Below are positions 32,795 through 42,218 of a stretch of DNA of 64,000 nt, one piece after another. The stretch lies in assembly GCA_036924085.1 (NCBI GenBank), contig JAVGWX010000004.1:44036293-44100292 (forward strand). The letters run 5' to 3'. This stretch comes from Ariolimax columbianus (lineage: Eukaryota; Mollusca; Gastropoda; Stylommatophora; Arionidae). The position numbers and the translations under genes are program-made. Numbering within the stretch: the stretch's first letter is position 1; each line of letters opens with the position of its first letter. Under the pieces are notes generated by a model. It saw only the letters and a program-made list of their open reading frames with translations, was not told the DNA's origin and did no database searches.

Positions 32795-33110
32795 ACAATG
32801 GATCTTTAGCAGTACGTCATGGAGGGATTGTGACGATCGAGCAGTATAAGCAATATATCGTACAACTTGGCCGCCCCACTGTCGCCTTGTACCGTGGAAG
32901 AACAACGAGACATTATTCGTTTTATGTAGTCAGAGGTTGTAAACTTTCAGAAATCTACAGAGAGCGAAGGTTCAGTATGGAGATAGTTATTTGTGTCAGA
33001 AAAGAGTACATTAGCGGTAGAAAGATTTCAAAACGGAAGACTAAACATCAGTGATGAACCGCGGCGTGGGAGACCGACAATTGTAGCAACTGACAGCACA
33101 TCGACCAATT
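32795..33110 (+). pseudogene. Mariner-like transposase N-terminal relic
   Basis: Across frames: VEEQRDIIRF, a SEVVNFQKST/EIYRERRFS helix region, then RFQNGRLNISDEPRRGRPTI followed by VATDST. The 'F..GR..I.DE.R.GRP' linker is diagnostic of mariner N-terminal DNA-binding domains. It is a different lineage from the relic that follows; truncated and frameshifted. Confidence 0.75.
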
Positions 33111-33209
33111 AGTCGTTTACAACAGGTGAACCACTATTTATGATATAGTCGTACATTTCAACATGAGACACGAAGCTGCGCACAAAAATGCCACTGATTG
33201 CCTCGATTA

Positions 33210-33905
33210 TAGGAAAGTGTGTATCAGATAGATAACATTTTTGATGTTGCAGGGAAAACACCTACAGAAACACACAGGGAGATGGAACCAGTGTTTAAGG
33301 AATTCTGCCCTTCGTATGCTTCTGTAAAAAACTGGTGTAGGCAGTTTAAGTGTGTCCGTTTCCATGCTGCTGATCTTGCAAGATCAGGAAGACCATCCTC
33401 AGAGTGCAGCCATGAAAATGCTGCAAGAGTAAAGAAAATCATTGACCATGATAGGATGACAATTGCAGAGATACCTAGGTCAACAAAACTGAATGAAAGT
33501 AGTTTTTAGAATTTTACACAACAGACTGAACATGAGAAAAGTTTGTGCCCGCTGGGTCCCGCGTCTGCTGACATGTGAACAGAAACAAACGAGGGTTGAT
33601 TGCTGTGGCCAGCTGCTCAAAATGTGTCGGTCGAAAAACATGTTCCCGACCATAATGACAGTAGATGAGACTTGGGTTCATTATTATGGCCCAGATTTTT
33701 TATTTTCCCAAAACTTAAAAAACAGCTGAAAGAAAATCATTTTGACAGTGACGAAGATGTCACACTAGCTAGTGATAACTGGTTTAGTTTGAAAAATAGG
33801 TTACTTTATTCTTAAGGTCTTTTCAAGGTCACGCAAAGATGGCAGAAATGTATAAATTCAGGTGGTGGCTACATTGAGAATCAATTAGCACTGTATCAAA
33901 TTTAA
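33210..33905 (+). pseudogene. Mariner-like transposase relic
   Basis: N-terminal part: VFKEFCPSYASVKNWCRQFK and DLARSGRPSS.CSHEN (GRP linker). Middle: RKVCARWVPRLLTCEQKQTR and MTVDETWVHYYGPDF, where VDETW holds the first catalytic Asp. After a deletion the C-terminal end appears in another frame: KQLKENHFDSDEDVTLA and VTQRWQKCINSGGGYIEN (family 'RW.KCI...G.Y.E'). The second and third catalytic Asp region is missing. A dead cut-and-paste transposon. Confidence 0.85.
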
Positions 33906-34017
33906 ACTTTATCTTCCTACTCCTTCATGGTCATGGTAGAGACTTATGACACGATGTTGGTTCTTTTGGTTTTTTTTTCACTACTGAAAGGTTTTTGACG
34001 GACTCCATCATAAGAAT

Positions 34018-34725
34018 TCTTCTTCTTCTTCTTCTTCTTTTTCTTCTTCTTCTTCTTCTTCTTCTTCTTCTTCTTCTTCTTCTTCTTCTTCTTCTTCTTC
34101 GTACGCTGTCAGACGTCAACCTGTATTTTTCGAAAAAAAAGCAGCGGTCATCCTGAGGCTGTCGACACTGCCATAGAGCTTGTCTAGTGTTGCCACTGGT
34201 GATGGCCACATCTGCTTTCTCTGATCCTCGTATGTCGGACAGTTTTGCAGCAAATGTTCAGCGGTAATTTCCCCGGTACCACACGAGCATTCGTCAGTGC
34301 CACCTATCTTCAATTTGTTGAATAGGTGGTACTTCAGTCTATTGTGGCCTCTGCAAAGTCTGAAGACCACGACCTGCTCTCTTCTGCTCAACTGGTAATA
34401 GGCATCGTTTTTTGTGTAGCCAGTATGTTCTGTTTCCCATTTGGTCATGTATCTAGCTCTAATAAGCCTTTTTGACTCTTCGTAGGTCACATTAGGGTCT
34501 GATTGTGGTAGTCCTGCACCTTCTTTTGCCAGTCTGTCTGCCTCCTCGTTGCCTTGGATGTTACAGTGGGATGTAACCCATTGTACCACTACTCTTTTTG
34601 GTGCGGACTGATGGCATAGTTGACAGAGTACTGCTCTTAAATCATTAAGTTCAGTATTTTTCTGGCTTTTTAGTGCTGTGACTACAGCCAGGGCATCTGT
34701 AAGCAGGACTATCTGGCTTTCATTT
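34018..34725 (-). mobile_element. 5'-truncated RNase H-end LINE, copy C
   Basis: The minus strand begins inside RNase H at NESQIVLLTDALAVVTALKS and continues VVQWVTSHCNIQGNEEADRL, REQVVVFRLCRGHNRLKYHL and TDECSCGTGEITAEHLLQ, ending FFSKNTG in a slightly shifted frame. The 3' tail is a long (GAA)n (CTT repeats 34,018-34,099, the longest of the family). A direct repeat ATAAGAAT at 34,010-34,017 and 34,726-34,733 is the likely target duplication. Confidence 0.9.
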
Positions 34726-34849
34726 ATAAGAATAAATTCAATATCCATGGTAAGTATTGCATGGATGGTAAAATGTACAAGAATACTCAGTATCCTTTAC
34801 CTGGACAGAACTCAACAGTAAAATCTTACAGGATTTACTCACCACGCAT

Positions 34850-35220
34850 AGATATAAAGCGAGGAATTCAACAAGAATACGCAATACCACCCTACCCACT
34901 CTTTTTTTAAAGGATTTCTTTAATATATTGACAAATCCCGTTTCTAAACATAGTAAAATTGCAAGAATTCATCATCGCTGTGGTAGCTATTAATAACTTC
35001 AGGTACATAACTTCAGGTATACAGATGATACAGTCCTGCTGATAGAAAAGAATAAATAGTTGCAGAAATTAGTGAATCAAGTAAGCAACAATTCTAGAAT
35101 ATAGGGATTAGACATTTACACTGAGAAAACGAAAACTGTTAATTAGAAAGGTAGACAAGAAATCAGATAAATGGATAATAAGAAACGATAAAGTACTTTC
35201 AGAAACAAATGAAATCACAA
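34850..35220 (+). pseudogene. LINE reverse transcriptase relic
   Basis: IKRGIQQEYAIPPYPLFF matches decayed motif B ('RGVRQGC.LSP.LFN'). FRYTDDTVLLIEKN at about 35,010 is motif C with YADD changed to YTDD (catalytic Asp pair retained). LQKLVNQVSNNS and GLDIYTEKTKTVN (motif D) follow. Stops interrupt it. Confidence 0.7.
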
Positions 35221-35484
35221 AAAAGTGGGTATTCCAAATCCGTAAGTTTCACACCTGGTATCAAGAGAGGTGAGATCGAATGTCTAGTCCTTACGTAGGC
35301 AGATTTTTTTTAAACTTAGAGATCCCGTGTACATGCTGATTGCGCAAAATAACCATTTGAGTTGAATTTCGAAAAGGACCGGCTATGCGTCGCTTCAAGG
35401 ATAATAATAGTTGGCAAAATAAGTCAATTCTAACCCATCTTCTCCTCAGGACCTAGTAAGTAGTAGGAAGCAAAATCACAAAGA
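35221..35484. other. No gene recognised
   Basis: Unassigned; a GATCGAATGTCTAG motif is weakly B-box-like but no A box is evident. Confidence 0.35.
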
Positions 35485-35685
35485 GAACACTGCCGAAGAT
35501 GGATTTATCGGACCGAAAGGTGCAAATATCGCAGTCAAGCTGCAAACTAGCGACACAACGCATTCCGTTCTTCGGACTACATCCTGCTACGTGCAAAGCC
35601 CTGTTCAAGAGATTGGTATTAAAGATTGAGAACGAACGCAGAAGAAGAAGAAGAAGAAGAAGAAGAAGAAGAAGAAGAAGCAGCA
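35485..35685 (+). repeat. R1 dispersed repeat, copy 4, with (GAA)n tail
   Basis: 5'-truncated: starts near ATCGGACCGAAAGGTGCAAA and continues TATCGCAGTCAAGCTGCAAA. It ends GAGAACGAACGCAGAAGAAG, passing into GAA repeats at 35,638-35,680. Sharing this end with the RNase H LINE family is notable (see findings). Confidence 0.85.
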
Positions 35686-35744
35686 AAGAGAATATACTAC
35701 TAATAGTGTCGGCTACCAGGTAGCAGGCATTCACCTGTCTTTTT

Positions 35745-36655
35745 CTTCTTCTTCTTCTTCTGCGTACACAGTCAGACAGTAACCATTATTTTTTCGAAAA
35801 AAGCGGCGGTCATCCAGAGACTCTCGCCACTACCATAGAGCTTGTCTTGCAGTTCCACTGGTAATGGCCACATCTGCTCTCTCTGATCCTCGTATGTCGG
35901 GCAGTTCTGCAGCAGATGTTCAGTGGTCATTTTACCAGTACCGCACGGGCATTCGTCGGTACACCCTATCTTCAATTTGTTGAATAGGTGGTACCTCAGT
36001 CTGTTGTGGCCAGTGCGAAGTCTGAAGACAACGACCTGCTCTCTTCGGTTCAACTGGTAATAGGCATCGTTTTTGGTGTAACCAGTATGTTCGGTTTCCC
36101 ATTTGGTCATGTATCTGGCTTTGATAAGCCGTTTTGACTCTTCGTACGTCATACTGGTATCTGTTTGTGGTAGCCTTGCACCTTCTTTTGCCAGTCTGTC
36201 TGCCTCCTCGTTGCCTTGGATGTTGCAGTGTGACGGAATCCACTGTACCACTACCCTTTTTGGTGCGGACTGCTGGCACAGTTTGCAGAGCGCTGCTCTT
36301 AAGTCATTAAGCTCAGTGTTTTTCTGGCTTTTTAGCGCTGTGACTACTTCGAGAGCATCTGTCAGCAGGACTATATGGCTCTCATTTTCACTGTGTGTTA
36401 CCATTTCTTCCACTGCCGCCCTCAGTGCCTCTGCCTCCGCTCTGAAATTGCTTGTGTACTTACCAGTAGCGAATGACAGTGTTATTTTTCTACCATTTGG
36501 TAGGTTCAGGAATGCTCCTGCCCCTCCGTTCTGTGTAGTGTTTGTTACAGAACCGTCGGTGTATGCATGGGTCCAGTCCATGCTTGGGTAGCTTTTCGTT
36601 ATGAAGCTTAGGGTAGTGTCTCTCCTTTCTTTTTCAGTCTGGCAGTTTTTGTTTG
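35745..36655 (-). mobile_element. 5'-truncated RNase H-end LINE, copy D, with 12-bp TSD
   Basis: Bounded by ACCTGTCTTTTT at 35,733-35,744 and 36,656-36,667. It begins just upstream of RNase H and ends in a short (GAA)n tail after GTGTACGCAGAAG. It is very similar to copy B, so it is probably a young insertion. Confidence 0.95.
35772..36581 (-). CDS. LINE RNase H domain and Cys-rich tail (intact 269-codon frame)
   Basis: All four expected RNase H catalytic positions are present: Asp in AYTDGSV (residue about 8), Glu in RAEAEALRAA (about 50), Asp in VLLTDALEV (about 73) and Asp in GNEEADRLAK (about 127). Then REQVVVFRLRTGHNRLRYHL and a zinc-knuckle-like CTDECPCGTGKMTTEH, ending FFEKIMVTV. It lacks RT and endonuclease because of 5' truncation; the Met at the start is internal to the parental protein. 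As a free domain it would cleave RNA in RNA:DNA hybrids, but expression is unlikely. Confidence 0.85.
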   Translation of the reverse strand: MDWTHAYTDGSVTNTTQNGGAGAFLNLPNGRKITLSFATGKYTSNFRAEAEALRAAVEEMVTHSENESHIVLLTDALEVVTALKSQKNTELNDLRAALCKLCQQSAPKRVVVQWIPSHCNIQGNEEADRLAKEGARLPQTDTSMTYEESKRLIKARYMTKWETEHTGYTKNDAYYQLNRREQVVVFRLRTGHNRLRYHLFNKLKIGCTDECPCGTGKMTTEHLLQNCPTYEDQREQMWPLPVELQDKLYGSGESLWMTAAFFEKIMVTV

Positions 36656-36865
36656 ACCTGTCTTTTTGATTATAATGATTTCATGCATTCCATGTTTCAA
36701 TAGGTAAAGAACTTTTACTTAACTAGACATGCAAGAGTAAATTAGTAGTAAATCACACATTTATATGGGATAGCTGAAAAGTGTAGTAGGTAATTTATAA
36801 AGCTGTCATTAGGGCGCGGCAGCAACCAGCTTTGTGCTAGAAGAAGACGCCAAGTGTCGTATGGA

Positions 36866-37347
36866 CGTGCTTACATATGCCCTGGCCGTAGTCACAGCAC
36901 TAAAAAGCCAGAAAAATACTGAACTAAATGATTTAAGAGCAGTACTCTGTCAACTATGCCAGCAGTCCGCACCAAAAAGAGTAGTGGTACAGTGGGATCC
37001 ATCCCACTGTAACATCCAAGGCAACGAGGAGGCAGACAGACTGGCAAAAGAAGGTGCAATACACTCCAACCAGATACTAGTGTGACATACGAAGAGTCCA
37101 AAAGGTTATTAGAATAAATTGAAGATAGGTGGCACTGACGAATGCATGTGCGGTACTGGGCAAATGACCGCTGAACATCTGCAGCAAAACTGCCCGACAT
37201 ACGAGGATCAGAGAAAGCAGAAGTGGCCATCAACAGTGGCAACACTAGACAAACTCTATGGCAGTGTCGACAGCCTCAGGATGACCGCTGCTTTAAAAAA
37301 AAAAAATAAAGGTTGACGTCTGACAGCTTACGAAGAAGAAGAAGAAG
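36866..37347 (+). pseudogene. 5'-truncated RNase H-end LINE, copy E, opposite strand
   Basis: + strand: LTYALAVVTALKSQKNTELN (third catalytic Asp changed to Tyr), VVVQWDPSHCNIQGNEEADR, then a deletion of about 120 bp joins the region after EESKRLI to NKLKIGGTDECMCGTGQM, AEHLQQNCPTYEDQRKQKW and SLRMTAA, with the tail ACGAAGAAGAAGAAG. Same subfamily as copies A and C. Confidence 0.85.
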
Positions 37348-37930
37348 TTCCAAGAAAACATCTCTATGCCTCCAAGGCTGGTCTCCCATATTGCTACGTA
37401 GGAAGTACACTGATGATAAAAAATCGAAACATGCCTTCCTAAATCAACTTTGTGATGTAGAGAGCAAGCTTTTGCTTGCAAAGTTGACTTTTTTGGAAGA
37501 ATATTTGCAAAGGATATTCAAAAGACAATGCCTTCTACTTGTCGTGAGATGTACTTTGTCGCGTAAAACAGCGCATAACTGTATCCATAAACTTTTCCAA
37601 GTGCGGCCACTGATTTAATGTTGAAGCATGACCTAGTCGCTCTGTTCAGTATGCAACAGAAGTATATGTATGGCAGGTGGGGAAGATGATTCGAACTGAC
37701 AGACGGGTAACGACAGAGAGTGGGAAAAATGTCTAATAGTGGGTATCTGGAAGCAAACTGACGAACACAAAGTTAACCGAATGGGCATGCCCTTGCACTG
37801 ATAATGCAATGTTATAGGTGTTTCAATTTTTGTGGAAATTATGTTAAAAAGTAAGGGACATTGCAATTTCAATAACAAATGGTTTTTAAGTTCTCAGTTC
37901 TTAGTAGACCTGTTCTTTGGTGTTTTGGCT
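37348..37930. other. No gene recognised
   Basis: Spacer between a LINE tail and the fold-back mariner; no supported feature. Confidence 0.4.
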
Positions 37931-37932
37931 TA

Positions 37933-38499
37933 TACGAGGCGTGTTCAAATGAAACCGGACCTAACTGCACCAAGTGAACATATACACGATGCACATGATG
38001 ACGTCACAGTTGACATTCATCGGATAATTCAGGCAGAGTGTTGTTATAAAAGTGTGCCAAAGACAACAGTGAAAAACTGGGCAATAATGTTTAAAGAAGG
38101 ACTTGGGTTAACGCAACAATATGCGACTGACCTGGCCTCGGAAGATCTTTCGTTAACTCACGTCCTTCTTTAAACATCGTTTTCCTGTACTTCACTGTTG
38201 TCTTCAACACACTTTTGTCACCATACACTTCCTGCATTCTGCAATGAATGTCAACTGGTCGAGATCCTTCAGCTGTTAGAAACCAAATCATCGCTCGCTG
38301 ATCAACTCTGAACGGATTCCGTATCACACCCGCCATGTTTTCAACGGTCTGGTGAGGAACCTTTGAGTCGGAGGATAATGAAATTTGGCAAACTTGACGG
38401 TTGGTATGTTCTGTTTACACCATAAGTGACATGATCATGCGCATGGTACATATGTTCATTTTTGCAGTTTAGTCCGGTTTCATTTGAATACGCCTCGTA
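37933..38499. mobile_element. Fold-back mariner-derived element
   Basis: Terminal inverted repeats of 28 bp differ at one position: TACGAGGCGTGTTCAAATGA plus AACCGGAC at 37,933-37,960, and its reverse complement at 38,472-38,499; TA lies at each outer edge. Both arms are 5' ends of a mariner gene pointing inward. The right arm reads MAGVIRNPFRVDQRAMIWFL, TAEGSRPVDIHCRMQEVYGD and TMFKEGREL on the minus strand. The left arm reads VDIHRIIQAECCYK and TTVKNWAIMFKEGLGL on the plus strand but lacks the first helices. The catalytic domain is absent, so the element could only move in trans. Confidence 0.85.
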
Positions 38500-38901
38500 G
38501 TTTATTGTCTTTAATCCTACAGTTTAACGCGGACCACATGATAAGGCAATGAAACCCCATATTGTCCGCGCACCGCATATTTGAGACACTTGCTCATTTA
38601 AGTTTATTCAGGTCAGTGCGTACCTTTCATACACAAATAACTTTCTCAAGCCATTTAAATTGCATAAGTTGCCCACGTGTTTCTTTGACGTCCCAAGACC
38701 CTGTTCAATCTACTTAATCTGTTTCTAGCCATTAGTTTCCATGATGAAGATAACATCTTACTGCATGTTCTTTTGTTTTTTACAGCATATGTCTGCTCAT
38801 CCAGTCACACAGCATGAGGGTCTCTTGTTTTCTATTCTGTTTTTGATCCGCATCTTGCAACTCCCGTAGTCCCTCTGCTGTTTATATCTTCTCTCTTTCT
38901 T

Positions 38902-38949
<48 letters not shown>

Positions 38950-39230
38950 TCATCACTCTAATGTAGTTTTCACGTACTCTATAGCTCTCTAATCCACCTT
39001 AGAAGTTACAAAGTCAGCTTGCTGTTTAAATTTCTTCACCCCACCCCCTATCCCCAGGCTATTATATTTACCATGTTCCAACTCATTTAAGTGTTACATA
39101 TTTTTTACCTGTCTGCCGTGCTATCTTGCACTCTTGTAGTGACTTCACAATATTAAGCAATGGCGCTAGTCTCTGCTAAGCTTAGCTGATTTTAATGTTG
39201 TATCTACATTAATACCTAGTGAACTTAGTT
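38500..39230. other. No gene recognised; (CT)n at 38,882-38,948
   Basis: The only distinct element is a CT dinucleotide run. Confidence 0.6.
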
Positions 39231-39239
39231 TGACTAAAT

Positions 39240-40005
39240 GGGGTATCTATCAGATGCACGTAATGTTGTTTTTACACTAATTTATATCAGATGCCCACAA
39301 TGTTGATTTTACACTAATTTATATCAGATGCACACAATGTTGATTTTACACTAATTTATATCAGAGGCACACAATGTTGATTTTACACTAATTTATATCA
39401 GATGCACACAATGTTGATTTTACACTAATTTATATCAGATGCACACAATGTTGATTTTACACTAATTTATATCAGTTGCACACAATTTTGATTTTACACT
39501 AATTTATATCAGATGCACACAATGTTGATTTTACACTAATTTATATCAGTTGCACACAATTTTGATTTTACACTAATTTGTATCAGATGCACACAATGGT
39601 GTTACTATTTCAATTTCTATCAGATGCACGAAATGGTGTATCAGTTCCAATCTCTATCAGATGAACAAAATGTTGTATCTATAACAATCTCTCAGATGCA
39701 CACAATGTTGTATCCATTGCAATCTCTTTTAGATGCAGACAATGTTGTATTAATTCCAATTTATATCAGATGCACACAATGTTGTATATATTTCAATCTC
39801 TATTAGATGCATACAATGTATCTATTCACATCTCTATTAGATGCACAAAATGTTGTATCTTTTACATTCTTTATCAGGTGCAGACAATGTTCTATCAATT
39901 CCAATCTCTATCAAATTCACATAATCTGGAATATATTCCAATCTCTATTAGATGCACACAATGTTGTATCAATTGCTACCTCTATCAGCTCCACCAAATA
40001 TTGAA
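39240..40005. repeat. 37-bp minisatellite, sharp left part and decayed right part
   Basis: About ten near-identical copies of CTAATTTATATCAGATGCAC plus ACAATGTTGATTTTACA up to about 39,590. Diverged units with AATCTCTATCAGATGCAC and AATGTTGTATC continue to about 40,000. Age gradient from right to left. Confidence 0.9.
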
Positions 40006-40084
40006 ACTAAGCTCTTCTTTAACACAACTAAAACAGCTATTTTCTTGTTATTTCTTATCCCATTCAGACACCAGACATTCACCA

Positions 40085-40557
40085 AAGCCCTATAACATGT
40101 AGCTAAGAGTATCACATCCAGCCTACAGAAGTTCACCAAGGCTCTATGACATGTAACTAAGAGTATCACATCCAGACAACAGATATTCACCAAGGCTCAA
40201 TGACATGTAACTAAGTGTATCACATCCATACTACAGACATTGACTAAGGCTCTATGACATGTAACTAAGAGTATCACATCCATACTACAGACATTCACCA
40301 AGCTCTATGACATGTAACTAAGAGTATCACATCCATACTACAGACATTCACCAAGCTCTATGACATGTAACTAAGAGTATCACATCCATACTACAGACAT
40401 TCACCAAGCTCTATGACATGTAACTAAGAGTATCACATCCATACTACAGACATTCACCAAGCTCTATGACATGTAACTATAAGTATCACATCCATACTAC
40501 AGACATTCACCAAGCTCTATGACATGTAACTATAAGTATCACATCCGGACTGCAGAC
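40085..40557. repeat. 53-bp minisatellite
   Basis: About nine copies of GCTCTATGACATGTAACTAA plus GAGTATCACATCCATACTAC and AGACATTCACCAA. The left units differ more (CAGCCTACAG, CAGACAACAG). A stray decayed unit (CTGCAGACATTCACCAAC) sits at about 41,240. Confidence 0.9.
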
Positions 40558-41390
40558 CTTGTAAAAAAGTAAGAATACCGCGCCTTAGTGGCTGCGCTCT
40601 CGACTCTACGATGTTTGTGTCAAGTTTTCCGATGTTTGGTGGTTCCTGTGCGAATTAAATTTCCCAAGTCCTTCACCAGGTGGTATCAGTGACTTTATTC
40701 TGTGAATTTGATGTGCTTTATAAAGTTCTGCTGCATTTCGCTGCATTTCATACCTGGCTTAAGCGTGGGATACCAGTCCATGACGCAGTTCAACGCTCCG
40801 CTTAACTGCACACCAGAATTCGGTCCAGATTATCACTACTCAGGAACATTTCTGCTCGGACTGAAGCCGATTTCCTCCTGCCCGCCCCTCCCTCCTCCGG
40901 AGGTTTCGCGATACCTCTCCCAATCTCGTATTCTCAGCACAGCAAGGGTCACGCTGACCAAAAGGTGGACACAGTCAGAAGTATCGGCGGCGGGACACGT
41001 GAAAACAGGGAGTTTGACACGGACAGACACGTAAAGCTTGACACAAACATTGGTCTAACGTACTCCTCGCGGCCCTCATCCCAAGGCTGCGGAGTACTCG
41101 GCTCCACCTGGGGAGTCTGTAGAGATTTCGGTCGACACGCTACGCGATAACATAGCCGCTGCAATTGGACATGGTAGTGGTCTCTCGACGAAACAGGCTT
41201 TTGACGCCTACGCGAACATTATTATATTACATTATTACTGCAGACATTCACCAACAGATGTCTCCATAGCATGATTAGTATCACATGGTCAGACGTAAAA
41301 CGAAATACTGGTCTGTGACTAAGAACAATCAACCACAAAACAGCTGGAAATACGTTTGTAAATTACTTTACATCCGCTTGTGCCATTAAG
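40558..41390. other. No gene recognised
   Basis: GCGCCTTAGTGGCTGCGCTC at about 40,580 is weakly A-box-like, but no B box or second copy is found. Otherwise unassigned. Confidence 0.35.
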
Positions 41391-41394
41391 TGGC

Positions 41395-41421
41395 GGGGGG
41401 TGGGGGGGGGGGGGGGGGGGG
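41395..41421. repeat. Poly-G tract
   Basis: G homopolymer interrupted by a single T. Confidence 0.85.
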
Positions 41422-41539
41422 GCTACAGTTGGTAATTCTTGGCCAAGTGTGTTGTGTCGATTATTGTAACGTTCAAATGTTGTAGAATGTCTCTTATGCC
41501 GTTTATCCAACAATCACGTAGACTTCCGTATGTCTTGTT

Positions 41540-42120
41540 ATCAGATCATCGTGTGGCGTAAGTGCACAGTGGTAGTTGATCTCGTTGCACTTAATGAGGT
41601 GAAGGAATGGTCATATTATCTGTCTGTATATGTTTTTCGCACAAGGAGTAGTTCTCACAAACTTTCTAACGTCATAGTTTCTCATTTTATCTCTCCTGCA
41701 ATGACATTTCTTAGGCATTTCATTTTGCGCGTTGCAATTTTCCTTTTCTGTGACACGGATTATGACAAAGTTTGACATTGGTAGCACAACGTTGGTTTAA
41801 ATACATTTTTTACTAGTTTATTATTTTATTGCCAATCTGACGTTTTGATGTTTAATTACTGATCAGAGTTTATGATTCACAGCCTTCTATCAGATGTACA
41901 AATACTTATGATGTAATTGAACTCTTGGTCCTGTGTAAGTTTGACATTGTTAACAGGTATGTTCAGTAGACCTGCCCACCTGCTAACGGTCATTGTTTCT
42001 GACATCAATGTACTAATTTTAGACTATATCTTTCACTGTCCATAGTGCATTTATATAGTTTTGCAGTTTATCTTCTTACTCACATATTACGCGGTGGTCG
42101 TCTGCAAAGAGTAGTTCGTT
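41540..42120 (-). pseudogene. LINE reverse transcriptase relic bordering the 58-bp array
   Basis: Minus strand: RIEDPN, stop, INELLFADDHRVICE at about 42,085-42,130 is RT motif C (FADD). EDKLQNYINALW follows. Farther on, KPTLCYQCQT, stop, and QKRKIATRKMKCLRNV (41,690-41,790) match the 'KPTLLYG.ETWT...EKK....EM..LR' RT thumb. Heavily decayed. The motif B region expected upstream is absent, replaced within about 90 bp by the satellite. Confidence 0.7.
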
Positions 42121-42218
42121 TATTTAGTTGGGATCTTCGATTCGCACGATTCCATTTATTGCGATGTAACTTGACTGGCGTATGCGGTTATGTTGTTTTT
42201 ATCTAAATGTTAAACAGG

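Noticed and set aside
33931..34209. Arg-rich minus-strand ORF
   Set aside because: Translation of the GAA-repeat tail of LINE copy C.
39240..40557. CRISPR-like arrays with regular spacing
   Set aside because: Repeats of 37 and 53 bp are contiguous with no unique spacers, there are no cas genes, and the sequence is animal-like.
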